Program-made: the position numbers and the translations under genes | The notes under the pieces: model-generated | Database searches by the model: none | Told to the model about the DNA's origin: nothing | What the model saw: only the letters and a program-made list of their open reading frames with translations | Source: Nymphaea colorata | Taxonomy: Eukaryota; Streptophyta; Magnoliopsida; Nymphaeales; Nymphaeaceae | Assembly: GCF_008831285.2 (NCBI RefSeq) | Contig: NC_045138.2 | Coordinates: 1,685,143 to 1,749,142, forward strand | Direction of reading: 5' to 3' | DNA length: 64,000 nt | Part shown: positions 48,340 to 60,067 of the stretch, one piece after another | How positions within the stretch are numbered: position 1 is the first letter of the stretch | Layout: each line of letters begins with the position of its first letter

Positions 48340-48790
48340 CTAGGGGTGCACAATGAGCCGATCCAACTTGGGTTCGATTCAAACTCACTCGAAAAAACTC
48401 TGCTCGTATTCGACTTATTTATAAACGAGCCAAGTTAGAGCTTACAAAGATACTTGCAACGATAAACGAATCGAGTTTGAGTTTCAGGAACTCGACTCGA
48501 CTCACAAACCAACATTCTATATAATATTGTCAAAACCGGTTTCACAAGTCAGACGAGTTAAACGAGTTACACAAGTTCACGCTTATACGAGTTGAACGAG
48601 TTAATGCTTATACGAGTTTAAACTTGCTAAATAAGTTAAGCGACTCGAGTCTGAGCTTGATTTTGTGTAGTCAAGTCAACCTCGAGCTTGCTGTAAGGAG
48701 CTCTAGTCGAGTTCGAGCCGAGCTTTAGCTGAGTTTTTTTAGTCGAGTTGATCTCTAGCTGGCCAAACTCCCGCTCTCATGGGCAACCCT
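48340..48790. repeat. Degenerate ACGAGTT/CTCGAGT repeat tract
   Basis: About 450 bp is dominated by related short words (ACGAGTT, CGAGTTTGAG, GACTCGACTC, TCGAGCTTG). It begins near GGGGTGCACAATGAGCCG and ends near GGGCAACCC, a layout common in decayed plant dispersed repeats. It is non-coding. A shorter relative is at 28260-28490. Confidence 0.55.
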
Positions 48791-50440
48791 GTTTAGGTCA
48801 TTCATGTTACCCAAGTTTGCTGCTGCTGGTTCAGTTGATTTGACATAAAATGTGTCAAACTTTGTCATGTCATGTCATGTCACCTTTTCTTTTGTTTTTT
48901 ATGAAATGTCAACAAAGAAGCCCACCCTATTTGGGTGGAGGTCACCATCAAAGGCTTCAGTTGCACCAAGTCCATAACTTCACCTAGAGCCAGCTTAATA
49001 AACAAATAACAATTTGCGTAACCTCAATGGATTTTATTAATGTAATATGACTTAAAAGCAATTAATTGTAGATTAACTTGATTTTCATTGCAAATTATAT
49101 TGTTTTTAGTCGAATTAAAATAAAAACACAGATATGAATACCTTGCAAGCATAACCAAATGCATAGAGGCCAAAAAATGTAAATGTACAAAAGAAAAGTG
49201 AATTAAATAGAATTATTGGGATAAAATTTTTAAAAATTTTATGAATGCCCAAATACAAGTTACTTATTTTTTTCTTAAAAACCAAAAAAAAAAGAAAAAA
49301 AGAAAAAGAAAATAAAGGAAATGTAGAAGGAGCTCTAATCCCAACAAACTCATGAACGGCACATGCTGGGAACTTTTCTAGCATTTATAGAACAAGATAT
49401 CAAAGCTGCCTTAGTTTAATATTATATAATTTAAAATTATTCAGAAAATTGTCTTATCCCTCATTTTTTTATAGGAAAAGAAATGTTGGCACGTGCAAAT
49501 TTTTTAATAACAACCTGAGAGATTTTTTTTTTACCGATGAACTTTTTACCGTTAGAACGTGGAAGGCAAGATTCCATTAATTTTTTAAGAAGAAAAAAAG
49601 GTAAAATAAATTGACCTTGAAAACTCCAACGTAAAATATTTGTCTTTTTATAAAGATTTTCCCAAACAATTTTATTAACATTTTACTTTGTAGATTTCTA
49701 ATGTGGCATTTAGGCGGGATAATATATTTCATCAAGGAAAAATATTCAAATTTTCATATACAGATTAGTAAGAAATTAAAAAAAAGTATATCTAGCTTTT
49801 GGGTAAATAACAAATTACTGCTCTAGCTTTCAACAAAGGTTAGGTGTAATAGTTTAAACTACAAAGGTTATGCGTTATAGTTTAAACTAAGAGAGGCACC
49901 TCGTGTAGCACGCAGCATGTGAGAGGTACCTTTCACTTCTCTCTTTGTTAAATCAACAGGGTCGTCTTGTGTATGGGATGTTCAGTTTGCCATTCGGCTA
50001 AGGTATCGTGGTCCGTCTGCGGCTGGGTGACGGTGCCGTCCTTCTTTCCTCTTTATTCACACCTTTCTTATTTTACTGTGTATTGTATTTGTATATTTCG
50101 TCTTTTTGCTTTTGTTTTTGTGGATTGTTTTGTATTTAGAAAACTTCTTGTCCCCAAATTTTGTTATATATTTCTCATTTTATCGGCACTTCTCTCTTTG
50201 TTAAATCACAAAGTTGTAAGTTCCTCTCTCTTAATTCTAAAGGGTCAACAAAAAATATCTTTTAAAAGAATTCACAAATGATTGTAGGACGATCCATTTT
50301 AATCAGTTTATTTATTTTTTATATACTTTTCCTTCTTTTATAGAAATACATGTAGTGTGGTCATCTGTTCAATTGGTGTGAAATTTATTCTGAACTCTAA
50401 ATAGTGATATGTGACATTCTAATTGATGAGTGTATTGCCA
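48791..50440. other. AT-rich spacer, no gene seen
   Basis: No supported coding region. A short near-tandem pair (GGTTAGGTGTAATAGTTTAA and GGTTATGCGTTATAGTTTAA, about 49840-49888) is present. A TG-rich patch at 49,960-50,120 has an open frame of about 100 codons with no recognisable family, and I do not call it a gene. Confidence 0.5.
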
Positions 50441-50621
50441 GCAGTAGCGGAGCTACTTATTGGCTGAGGTGGGTCACACCCCACGCTAGCCCATAAAAAA
50501 ATTTATTATAATGTGTTAACTTCACATTGTTATGATTTTAAATTTATATGCAGTGCATATACCAAAGTTGTATCACCTACACAAGTGCCCCACTCATGAA
50601 AAATCTTAGCTCCGCCATTGC
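50441..50621. mobile_element. MITE with CGGAGCTA inverted ends (copy 1)
   Basis: GCAGTAGCGGAGCTA (50441-50455) and the reverse complement of 50607-50621 (GCAATGGCGGAGCTA) match at 13 of 15 positions. The interior is AT-rich and contains a GTGGGTC..CCCAC-type subterminal block near the left end. Related copies lie at 51025-51221 and 62445-62580, and one end lies near 54113. Confidence 0.6.
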
Positions 50622-51024
50622 CAGCTAGGTCTCGAAGGGGCAACAACGTGACTTGTGACTTGTGAGGATGTTCGGCCTATCCCACACCGAGGTTGAGCTC
50701 TTAGTTTGAGAGACGGCAAGCCGGCAATCCACCCTCTAGCAATTTCTATTATGTCTTAAAAGAACTAAGAATAATAACAACTCATATTTTATGTGCCCTG
50801 GGCTAGAAAGCAATTATTTCACTAAATCTACAACATAAACACATTCAACAAAATTTTCTTTCACAAATATAATTGCTTTTACCTTTTTTTTTTGACAAAA
50901 AAATGTGTGGATCAAATTAGGTGTTGATGCAGTGCAAGTAATTGTTTTCCATGCATTTGACATTCTTCCTTTCCATGTTGAATGATAACATTCAGAACTC
51001 CCGAGTGAGCGAGAGGCTACAAGG

Positions 51025-51221
51025 CAGGGGTCTAGCTAAAAATTTTTTATGAAATGAGTCAAATTAAAGTTTCTAAATTTTGATTAGGACCGAAATATCA
51101 TTTTTCAAAATTTTTATATAAAACAAGTGAAATTTTTTAAAATTTATATGTCAATTTAATTTTTTTTTTGAGGTAGGGCCAAGGCCCATGTGGGTCCTAC
51201 CTACCTTGGCTCCGTTCCTAC
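51025..51221. mobile_element. MITE of the CGGAGC family (copy 2)
   Basis: The left end is CAGGGGTCTAGCTA and the right end, inverted, is TAGGAACGGAGCCA. The interior (GACCGAAATATCATTTTTCA, AAAATTTATATGTCAA) is shared with 62480-62560. The subterminal GTGGGTCCTACC resembles that of copy 1. Non-coding. Confidence 0.55.
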
Positions 51222-51537
51222 TCCATTCCATTGCCTCCGGGTCCTGGGCTGTGAACTGTTTGTTAGGTAATATGTATAGATCCTCATAGAAAAAAAAAAG
51301 CTCAAATAAATTAGTTTAAAATCACTGTAAAACTAGTGCCGAGCATAAAAAACACAAATTATTTTTTGAATCTAGGGAATCAAACATGGATCCAGTTATT
51401 TATATATTTTTTTCTTTTGATTCTTGTGGGGCTTTTAGACTGCATTTGAATATTGGATCTAGTTAAAATGAAACACATCCAAATTACGAACGTTCGATCT
51501 GTTTTTCCTTATCCTCAACCTGACTTCGTTTCCGAAT

Positions 51538-51606
51538 TTTTCCAATTACTTTCTCATATTTATTTTTTCTTTTTCCAATTACTTTCTCATATTTATTTTT
51601 TCTTTT
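51538..51606. repeat. Two-copy tandem repeat, 33-bp unit
   Basis: TTCCAATTACTTTCTCATAT followed by TTATTTTTTC is repeated twice head-to-tail with a 33-bp period. Confidence 0.9.
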
Positions 51607-51848
51607 TTCCTTCCTCCTCCATAAGAAACAGAGGGTAAAATCATAATTTAACAGTGTTCAGAGAGATTGTATGTCATCTGAAAGGGAAGTGCTGGAACAA
51701 ACATTTTTCAAAGGAATTGAACAATATGTTTCCATCCAAACACGCTCTCAAAGAAAAAGAGGAAATTTCTTGGAAATCTGAACTGAGTTTCCACAGTCAA
51801 ATTTATAATTCAAAGACGTTGTTAAGCAGTTCCTTTTCAAGAACGTCA

Positions 51849-51949
<101 letters not shown>

Positions 51950-52080
51950 TTGAAAATAAAAACCATCAGTAAATGCCTTGAAAAACCATCACCAAACAAA
52001 AAAAAAACCACGGCTAATGCACTTTTTTGTAATGGTTTTTGATAACAAAAAATGAAAAAATTCCATTTAATAAGAGAAGA

Positions 52081-52120
<40 letters not shown>

Positions 52121-52840
52121 GACATCAATCATTAATAATTTTGATTAAGCAGCAAAATTCCTTGTAAGTAAGGTAGGAATTAAATCGCATAAGATAGAGA
52201 ATTAGAAACAATAAAGACGGCCGAATGGGGAAGGCGTTTGACAGCAAAACGGTCAAAGTCAAGGTCGTTCTTAGTCCAGTGGTGAAGTCCCGTTCATTTG
52301 GAAGGTTCCATCACTTCCGACTCCACCGCGTTTAGGGGCAACATGGTCATTTCGCAAAAAAATTGTCATTTTTATTTTAAAATTTTAAAATGTCCAGGGT
52401 CGCCAATCGCAAGACAGCTGGATCACGTGTTTGGCACGTGCAAAAGATTTGCATAGACCCGCCGATATTTTCTTTATTTTTCGATAACCTGTTACTTTTT
52501 TTTTCCTTTCCAAAAAGTGAAAAGGGGAAGAGGAAGTGACCACGATGCCTTTACGATCGATTCTGCTGGACAAGACACCAGAAGCCTTGTCTTTCAATGA
52601 AGATAGGGAAAGGCCAGTGTTGTGAACATGGAACGGGTCACCAGTGGAAAATCGACTCGATTCATTTACAAGTTATTTAATATATATATATATATATAGA
52701 ATTATTTTCCTTTTATTAATTTTTAAAACTGATTGGGTTGAATTGCTGAATCTGTCAATTCTTAAAGTGGCAGCTCAAAATTCAATTTAATTTCAATTTT
52801 TTTCCCATGTTTGGGAGTACTACTCTCCCGTTAAAATTCG

Positions 52841-52990
52841 GTTGCTTTTTGTTTCGAGGAGCATAGTGTAGCTGAACAGTAAAATGGTTCATACTTAAGG
52901 GTCTGAAGTTCGAATCTCATTGTCACCCTCATTGCAACTGGTGGCAATACGATAGAATCTTACAGGCATAAGGGTACAACGTTGGAGGTT
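52841..52990 (+). mobile_element. tRNA-derived SINE, copy 1
   Basis: After GTTGCTTTTTG comes an A-box-like TAGTGTAGCTGA and, about 45 bases later, a B-box-like AGTTCGAATCT. This is the internal RNA polymerase III promoter layout of a tRNA-derived SINE. A second copy on the opposite strand at 54281-54425 aligns through both boxes and beyond (TTGTCACC, GTGGCAAT). The 3' limit is approximate. Confidence 0.65.
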
Positions 52991-54112
52991 TTACATGGAA
53001 TGCAGTTTTTCCTAAATAAACATTAAAAAAAATTATTGCTTCCAAACAAAAAAAAAAGAAGAAAACTTTGAACAAATAAAGCAAAAGTAGGTACCTTTAT
53101 TATAAATATTTAGTTTTCAAGGGGTTGTTGTGAATTACTGTGTACATGTGAGCCAGCTGTATGGGAGTGGAACAATTCTGTCTACAAACTATGCATCTCA
53201 AAATTGTTTGATGAAAAAAAAAAATTTAATTTTCATGAATTGAATTTTTGAAACTGTCTGGATACAACAAGCTAAGTTTCTGGTTAGTGTGAGGAATATC
53301 TCTTTAGTATTGATTGGAGGCAATATCCTTTGGATACTTGTTTTGGATTTGGATCTTAGTCCATGATCCGCATTAGATTATAGTTTGCTTTTTTGCCTAT
53401 TTAAATTATTGTGCAGGAACAGGAAGTCGCTTAGATGAGAGGTTGGCCATTAGATTTAAGAACAATATTTCATTATTTCTATTCATATCCTGTTTTCTAA
53501 AACAAGAATTAGAGTCAAATGTTTCCTATAACACAATGTTCTTCTTATTATATATCCTCTAAGATTACCACCTCTTCTTTGCAACACATGTTTGAAAAGT
53601 TAGTTGTTCTTATTTTAGGACTAGCTCCTATCACCACCATCTTCCGAAGCCGGAAAGCCGTAAATCCGGCGACTGCAGGGAGACGGCCGGCGGTGGTGTT
53701 AGACGCCTCTTATATTGGTAGTGAGGGTGGATCATTTTACGAAAGAAGACAAAAGAATTGATGTTATTGAGTCGACACGCGTTCTTAAAGAGTTTGTATT
53801 TCGAAGCCGTTTAAACACAGGTTTAGCCAAAACTTAACCCCGAGCGAGTTATACGAAGCAGGGTTAATCTTGATCTGAATTTAGTTTGACGACTCCTTTG
53901 AGAGCACATACAAATGAGTATGAGTTGCCCTTCAATGATATCCTTTGCCTTATCTGAGGACTATTTTAGTCTCTTGAAAATACAATTAGAGTTTTATTTT
54001 CTTCAACTTAATCTCTACTATCTGATCTTATTAAAAACAATAGATTAAACAATAGCCCAAACTGAACCCCATTAAAGTTGCACTTAATTACTTACAATAT
54101 GATCATGGGCAG
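52991..54112. other. AT-rich spacer, no gene seen
   Basis: A short GC-richer patch at about 53,630-53,720 (CCGGCGACTGCAGGGAGACG) stands out from its surroundings. Its open frame of 80 codons matches no family I know. Confidence 0.45.
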
Positions 54113-54280
54113 AGCCAAGGGAGATCGGCGTGGGCCCTGGTCCAATCTCAATTTTTTTTTTTTTTTTATTTATCTGGTATTTCATGAATGTTGAGTTTTG
54201 CAGCTTATATAATGTTAGACATAGTTGGCAACTCTTCTTTCATTTTTTTTTGTTAATTGCTGCTAAATTTGATCACATAT

Positions 54281-54425
54281 TGGTCACCCATTGCCACGAG
54301 TTAGAACCCATAAGAGTAACACACAAAACATGACGGTGACAAAGAGATTCGAACTTCAAACCCTTTAGTACGAGTCATCTTGCTGTCTGTTTAGCTACAC
54401 CATAATCTTCGAGGCAAAAAGCAAC
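54281..54425 (-). mobile_element. tRNA-derived SINE, copy 2
   Basis: Reverse-strand relative of 52841-52990: it begins GTTGCTTTTTGCCTCGA, has A-box-like TGGTGTAGCTAA and B-box-like AGTTCGAATCT, and shares TTTGTCACCG and GTGGCAATG downstream. Two independent copies with shared 5' start and boxes support a real family. Confidence 0.65.
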
Positions 54426-54439
54426 AGCATTTTAAAAGA

Positions 54440-54570
54440 ATTAGCGACACGAGTAGTACTTCCGAGCAGACTGTAAAAGAGTATAACACACGGAAGCCTT
54501 ACAGCGATAATGAGATTCCAAACTCAAAGTTTTTTTTTGCGACCTACCTTACTACCCAGTTGCCCGACAC
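54440..54570 (-). mobile_element. Second SINE-like family, copy 1
   Basis: On the minus strand it carries GGCAACTGGGTAGTAAGGTA, an A-rich run, then GAGTTTGGAATCTCATTATC, a tRNA-like spacing of boxes. A diverged relative is at about 58745-58850. The pol III boxes are weaker than in the first family. Confidence 0.4.
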
Positions 54571-54989
54571 TCCTTATGGCTGAAGTTTTATTTCTTTTAT
54601 ATTTGGAGACAGCATCAGCAATAGGCAATATATTTTTCCAGCCAAAATAAAGCATTTGACATACTTAATTTGGAAATATCATTGATTTAAACTGAGGATA
54701 TAGCTACAACATGCTTCCCAACCCAACCAGAGAGCAAAAATACGAGAAAATGGTTTTTTTTTGGACAGCATCGGCTAAGTTTGTGAGAACTGTGGTACAT
54801 GGCTATACATATGTAGAAAGAGAGAGAGAGAGAGAGGGCAAAAGAAATTATTAATTTAAAACTATATGAAACAACGTAAGGTTATTTTTTGAAACAAAAA
54901 GATATTTCGAGAAAGCCAAGGGCACTCAATGACATGTTTAGAAAAGCAAGGTATTCTCGAAATCTTGAACTAGAAATGATTGGTATTTG

Positions 54990-55660
54990 GAAAATGATGA
55001 TAATATCTCGATTCTTGGATTGAGAATGATCGGTGACTTATATTTTGATCTAAAAATAGATCTAGCTCTCAGATTTGGGGCTCGATCTAGATCAAAAGCT
55101 TTAAATGGATAAAAAACAATATATTTGGATTTGGATCGCAAATTTTGATCCAAAACTCATATTTGGTTTTAAATCTTAGATTTAGATCTGGATTAAGGTA
55201 TAAACCTGTAATTGGATCTAAATTTGGATCAAGATTTGGACTTGAATAAGGATATGGATCCGACATTGGATCTTGGGTTTGGATCAGGTCTGAATTAATA
55301 TAAAGGCACAAATTGGGATCGAATGAGTCAAGAGTTGACATTTGGATTAGGGTCTAGATCTAATGTTTTTTTGTGGATCCAATTTTAGATTTTGGATTTG
55401 GATATGGATCTATTTTGTATGTGGTTTGAATCTAGGGATATATTTTGGATCTAGGGCTAATATTTGGATCTAGGGCTGGGCTTTGGATATAGATTTGAAT
55501 ATAGGACTGGGATTTGGATTTAGATTTGGATCTTAAGAATTGTTTTAGGCTTCTATTGAGTTTTTGAACTGGATCCTAGTTTGAGTTATAGAATAAGTCT
55601 AAATTGAGATTGGGCTTTGTGTCCATAGTCTGAAATAGGTCCAAATAAGTCTCAAATATC
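54990..55660. repeat. Degenerate TTTGGATCTA repeat tract
   Basis: About 670 bp is built from variants of TTTGGATCT/TTTGGATTTGG. One strand reads as imperfect repeats of Asn-Pro-Asp-Leu-Asp-Pro (frame at 55341-55087). The open frames follow from the repeat unit, not from a recognisable gene. Confidence 0.6.
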
Positions 55661-56314
55661 ATTCATAGTCAAATAAAAGAAGAAATTGATTATAGTTAAG
55701 AGAAATTGAAGTATTTGAAGCCGAAAATCCTTGAAGCTTGTTGTAAAGTTATGACAAAATCTTTGAGAAAGTCTAAACACATAATCTTTGAAAAATTTGG
55801 AGTGATTACATGGTACCATGTCCTTTTAATTACTTGTTTAGGAAGGCTCCTTAACTGATTCTCAGCCACTGCTTAAATAGATGTAAACCCCAAGAAGATA
55901 AAAAAAAACTTCCTCATTAAGTTTTTTTTATTGTCATTTTTTTTGTAATTTATTTTGCTCGGGCATTTCTTTCTTTCTATCAAGATTGTTTACATATACA
56001 TCAAAATATGTATGTGATTTTTATTAATTAATAATAAGGCATTATGAGCCGAACTAGTAGTATTCCTCTTGCTCTTGTTTGACTTCTCCAATCTATTCTT
56101 GAGTTTGAGCAATGTTTCTCTATTCAAGTTCATGAGGAAGTGGCTCGTTGTCATTTGCAGTCCTTGCCCATGGTGGATCCTTCTTTTTGGCTTTTGACAC
56201 ATTGCCACAATTCTTTTTAGGTAAGCAAGAGGATTAATTCAATTTCCTGATTGAGAGCTGAACTCCCTTCCTCCCTGTTGCCTACAGGGTCCAGAGCTAG
56301 GTCGGTACTAAGTA

Positions 56315-56412
56315 GTGAAATCTTTATGTAATTCAAATTCTACATGGGACCCACCTCCTTATAGCGAAATCTTTATGTAATTCAACTTCTACATGGGACC
56401 CACCTCCTTATG
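56315..56412. repeat. Two-copy tandem repeat, 49-bp unit
   Basis: GTGAAATCTTTATGTAATTC through GGGACCCACCTCCTTAT is repeated with two or three mismatches; the second unit begins at 56364. Confidence 0.92.
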
Positions 56413-56955
56413 ATATAGGAACATAGCCTGCCGTGAGTTGACACATATGCATGTCGCACATAACGTGTCCCACATAACATGCCCGAAGGTCGTCTATTTG
56501 AGCTATGCCCCTCGGAGCGACTGCCACATGTTTTTCCTCCAGTTGAGTTTACCAATAGAACAGGTTGCTCTTGCCATCCATTCATTCCTTGTCACAGCAG
56601 GATGAATGTTGCAGTTCTTTTGCTACTTGAGAACTCCAATCATAAAGGTATGTTGTTAATTTCGATCATCAATGAAAAACCTTAAGAAAGCTCATGGTCA
56701 TTATCTATGGAGTCTCCTGTCTTTAGCAAGGTCTCGTCTCATTTCTCTTGGGTTAAAATTCCTACTAGAATCTTGCATCACTTGCCTTCCTAGGCCTTCC
56801 ATCGACGAAAAAAATTCACACAAAAAGAAAGATGCTCTCCAAAAAAAGAAAAAATGTCGCTCTCATGTTAAAGCTTACATGAGGCAGCAAGAAGATTGTT
56901 TTTGTATATAGATTGAACTCCCATGAACTTACTAGCACTTTCTTGAAATCACATA

Positions 56956-57045
56956 AGAGCCGTTTGGTGAAGAGAACAGTAACAAAACTGTTTCATGAAT
57001 CTGTTTTAGTTCCCACTATTCTCATTGCCTAACGACCCTTTAGGT
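56956..57045. mobile_element. Small MITE-like inverted repeat
   Basis: The left AAGAGCCGTTTGGTGAAGAG and the right end read inversely (AAAGGGTCGTTAGGCAATGA) align over about 25 bases with mismatches, enclosing about 90 bp. The left end resembles the GAGGCTGTTT end at 27861. Confidence 0.4.
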
Positions 57046-57370
57046 ACTCAAGTCAGCATTGTAAAAATTGGTTCATGAAACAAATCGTGAATCTAATAAT
57101 TCCATGAATTGGCCAACTCAGGTGAATCGATCAGTTATGAATAATGAACACTATTGAAAAATCATTTCAAAAAAGAAAAAGAGAAAAGTAGTAAAGACAT
57201 GTAAACAAGAAATTTCTTAAAACACTCAACAAAGTAGCTAAAAGCTCACATTGCACTATGTAATCCACCACTGAAACTGAATCCACAGACTCTGGCTGAT
57301 TCTTGTGAACAACCATTTCAGATATAAATTAAGAGGGAAAAGTCACCACAAATATTTTGGCAGGCCATTA

Positions 57371-58060
57371 TTATTCTCGCCATATGGAACTCACTTTCCC
57401 ACCGTTGAAACTGCTTAAAGATAAAAACACACTTGCAAATGGATCACATGCATATGTGGCTCTCACTTTTAATGCTATTTTCCCAAAGGCATTTACCCAA
57501 CAAAAAAGTTGAAGCAAAATGTGCAAAAGTAGTTGAATAGTTTTTTTTTTTTTTCCCTTGTTTAGACAAGACCCAACAAAACCAAAACTGTTGATTTTGA
57601 AATTGGTGTGGATCTGAACTATGTAGTGGATGTTTATGATTTTTAGTTCTTTTAAATTACATAGTTTTCTGAAAATCTTTGTTTTTAAACTGGATGATCT
57701 CAGATATGATCGGGTGAGTAGAAGGATTAATCCCACCACCCAAGCGAGAAGCAAAGTCCACTTTTTTTGCCATGTCCCACAGAGTCTAAAATTGTGTCGA
57801 CGTCAGGCATCGAGATCTCCATGTTTTTCAATTTGCACCTAAAACTCATTCCCTACGAGTTTTATTTACTACACTATTCTATATGTAAGCATTGGCAGAT
57901 CAAAGAGGACACATACATAGTGACCTGAAAATAAGCAGGCATGTGTTGCCACATGTGCGTGCATGCACACAACACACACACACACAAAGTTATTTGACCG
58001 AGGAAATTAAGCAAATGCGAAAGAAACTTCCCAACACACACAACCTCCATGCTCTTTGGT
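57371..58060. other. F3H pseudogene 3' flank
   Basis: AT-rich flank with an (AC)n run near 57970-57985. The stretch 57897-57985 is repeated at 62656-62726 as part of the duplicated F3H fragment. No gene is supported. Confidence 0.55.
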
Positions 58061-58497
58061 TCATAGCTTTTCCCTTTCCTTGGCAACGTCCACATCGTGC
58101 TGCATCTTCTTCGTGTACATCTCCTTGAAGGAGACTGGCTTCTCGATCAATGGCTTCTCGCCGTCAGCTACCTTAAGTGGGAAGACAAGCGCATCCTCTG
58201 CCGGGCACTGCAACATGCCAATCGACAGACGGCTGGAATTCGAGTTCACCACCACTTGGTGCTCCACCGCAGCAAACCTCCCGTTGCTCAAGCACTAATA
58301 TATCAAGAAGAAATATATGTGAAGCAATGGTATAAATAGAAATTCCAGTTTAAGGAGCACTAGTTATATCTTTAGAGGACAAGCAATATATAAGCATCTA
58401 AATTATAAGTTGTTAACTTGTCAATATGCAATGTATGTGGGCATGTGTGGGCATCTACCCACACAAGCTCATAATGTCAAGCTAGAATTGATGATGA

Positions 58498-58665
58498 GTG
58501 GACTATGGAAGTCAGAACCGGGCTATGGAAGTCAGAACCGGGCTCGACGCATTAAAGGCCGGGCTCACTCAACTTGAGCCTGATAACACAATTTCTCGAC
58601 CCGGACCCGGCCCATACCGGGCCGGCCCAGTGGCGGCCCAGCCGACGCCAGGCCTAGTAGACATA
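58498..58665. repeat. 20-bp tandem pair and GGGCCGG-rich block in F3H intron
   Basis: CTATGGAAGTCAGAACCGGG is present twice in tandem (58503-58542). GC-rich DNA follows, made of CCCGGACCCGGCCC and CCGGGCCGGCCCAG words, similar to 328-365. It is probably a degenerate dispersed repeat. Confidence 0.6.
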
Positions 58666-58744
58666 ACCCACCAGTTGAGTGAGAGGGAGAAACCCCCCTC
58701 TTTCCCCGATCTAATGCTTCAAGACTTGTGTGAACTTTGAGTTA

Positions 58745-58850
58745 CATTTTGAAACTCAAAAATAACATCTGCCATTAAATGAGAATTCTAAACTCAAATC
58801 ATTTTTTTCATTAGTAGACTCACTGTTCAGTTGTTCCCCCCTTCAAACCC
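58745..58850 (-). mobile_element. Second SINE-like family, copy 2 (diverged)
   Basis: On the minus strand AACAACTGAACAGTGAGTC, an A-rich run and GAGTTTAGAATTCTCATTTA line up with the copy at 54440-54570. It lies inside the F3H pseudogene intron. Confidence 0.35.
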
Positions 58851-60067
58851 TAAGGTTGCAATTGATAGCCTTGGATTTAGATGGATTTAAAATCCATGCT
58901 ACCATGTTGAAAAACTGTATATGTAAGGTCGGATGGGTCTGGTTTGATCATAAATCCATGGATCTAATCACCAAGGATCTGTATTCGGCTACGAAACAAG
59001 TAGGTTATGTCATTTCTCTGTCTCATGAGTCATAGCATGCATGCATCCGCAAAACAAAGGCCGGCGCATATGAGACTCATACCAGTGGCTGGCTGCCTGC
59101 AATATGCTTATGTTGTTAGATATTTACATTCAAAATCTTGCAAAGAAAACTGCCATAATCCGCATATAAGCACGGTGAAATAAGATTCAGGATTAGTTTT
59201 GAGGCTTGTAAGATCAGCTTGGTTGGTTTTGAATTGGTGAGGAGGCATGGAGTCAGAGGGTTTTCATACGCGAGCATGTTCTCCAAGGTTGACGACAAAG
59301 GCACCGTCGATGGGCTTGACAGTGAGCCAAGTCTGGCCGCCGTCCCTTGTGATCTGCAGGCCGCCGACGTTGTCCTGATGGAGGATGAAGATGGTGCCAG
59401 GGTCAGTGTGACGCCTGAAACCGAGCGCCAGCTCTGGCACCTCGGATAGAAGTTCACCAGCACCTTTTGGTCCATCTCCAGGCAAGCTTCCTTGAAGGCG
59501 CCCTTCTCCAAGCCTAAGCTCTCTGACAAAACCTCCAGAATTCGCGATGCCAACTTCATGTTTGCCTCGCAGTAGCGCTCCACCACCTCCCGCCACCCCT
59601 TCGGCTGCTCCGGCCACATGGCAGAGTCACGGGACTCCACCGGGTACGAGAAGAAGACGAAGAACTCCCGCCAGTTCTCAATCTCCTCGCCGAACAAGTG
59701 GTTGCTGACTCCATAACCCCCGCGCTTGCCGGCGGTCATCTCGTACCAGAGCTTTTCCTCGGCAGCGAGTGGAGAGGTCGGCCATGGCAGAGACCAGCGT
59801 TGGGTCCACGCCGTGGTCGATCACCTGGAAGATGCCCCAATTTTCCAGGGCACCCACGATGTTGCGGAAGAGGGCTGAGCGGCGGGTGGAGTCCGTGGAG
59901 TCGATGTCAGCAAAGGAGATGATGGGGATGTCATCGGAGAATGCATCGTGCGCGACCTTTGGCCGCTCCACTTCGTTGCGGATGAAGGCGCTGGGGATGG
60001 TCAACTCCTTGCTCATTGAAGGAAGAAAAGGCTTCAGTGCTTTGGCCTGCTCTAAGTTGGGAGCCAT

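Larger units (their letters stand above)
55661..57370. other. Spacer with small repeats, no gene seen
   Basis: No coding region is supported. It contains the 49-bp tandem repeat at 56315-56412 and a MITE-like unit at 56956-57045. Confidence 0.5.
58061..60067 (-). pseudogene. F3H: Flavanone 3-hydroxylase pseudogene
   Basis: F3H is a 2-oxoglutarate/Fe(II) dioxygenase turning flavanones into dihydroflavonols. Two exons are seen: 60067-59270 and 58294-58061, separated by a GT-AG intron of 975 bp. The start MAPNLEQAKALKPF, then RNEVERPKVAHDAFSDDIP and IFQVIDHGVD, match the family. Iron ligands HTD (exon 1, in RRHTDPGT) and His (exon 2, in [16 protein letters not shown]) and the 2-oxoglutarate RLS motif are all still encoded. 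The frame breaks twice. Near 59770 a short deletion removes the residues normally between MADLS and AAEEKLW. Near 59437 another small loss shifts frame just after NFYPRC. As assembled it cannot give a full enzyme. A sequencing error at both sites is possible but less likely, because residues are missing as well as the frame shifted. An upstream in-frame ATG is at 60121. Confidence 0.88.

Noticed and set aside
49967..50281. 104-codon plus frame rich in Phe and Cys
   Set aside because: T-rich DNA gives such hydrophobic frames; no family or context supports it.
52841..52990. A functional tRNA gene
   Set aside because: A- and B-box-like motifs are present but no cloverleaf can be drawn and a second diverged copy exists, so a SINE fits better.
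55087..55341. Asp/Pro-repeat protein on the minus strand
   Set aside because: It arises from the TTTGGATC nucleotide repeat and has no gene context.
59116..59739. Reading the F3H middle segment as a separate 207-aa gene
   Set aside because: Both ends join smoothly in sense to F3H segments in other frames; it is one broken gene.
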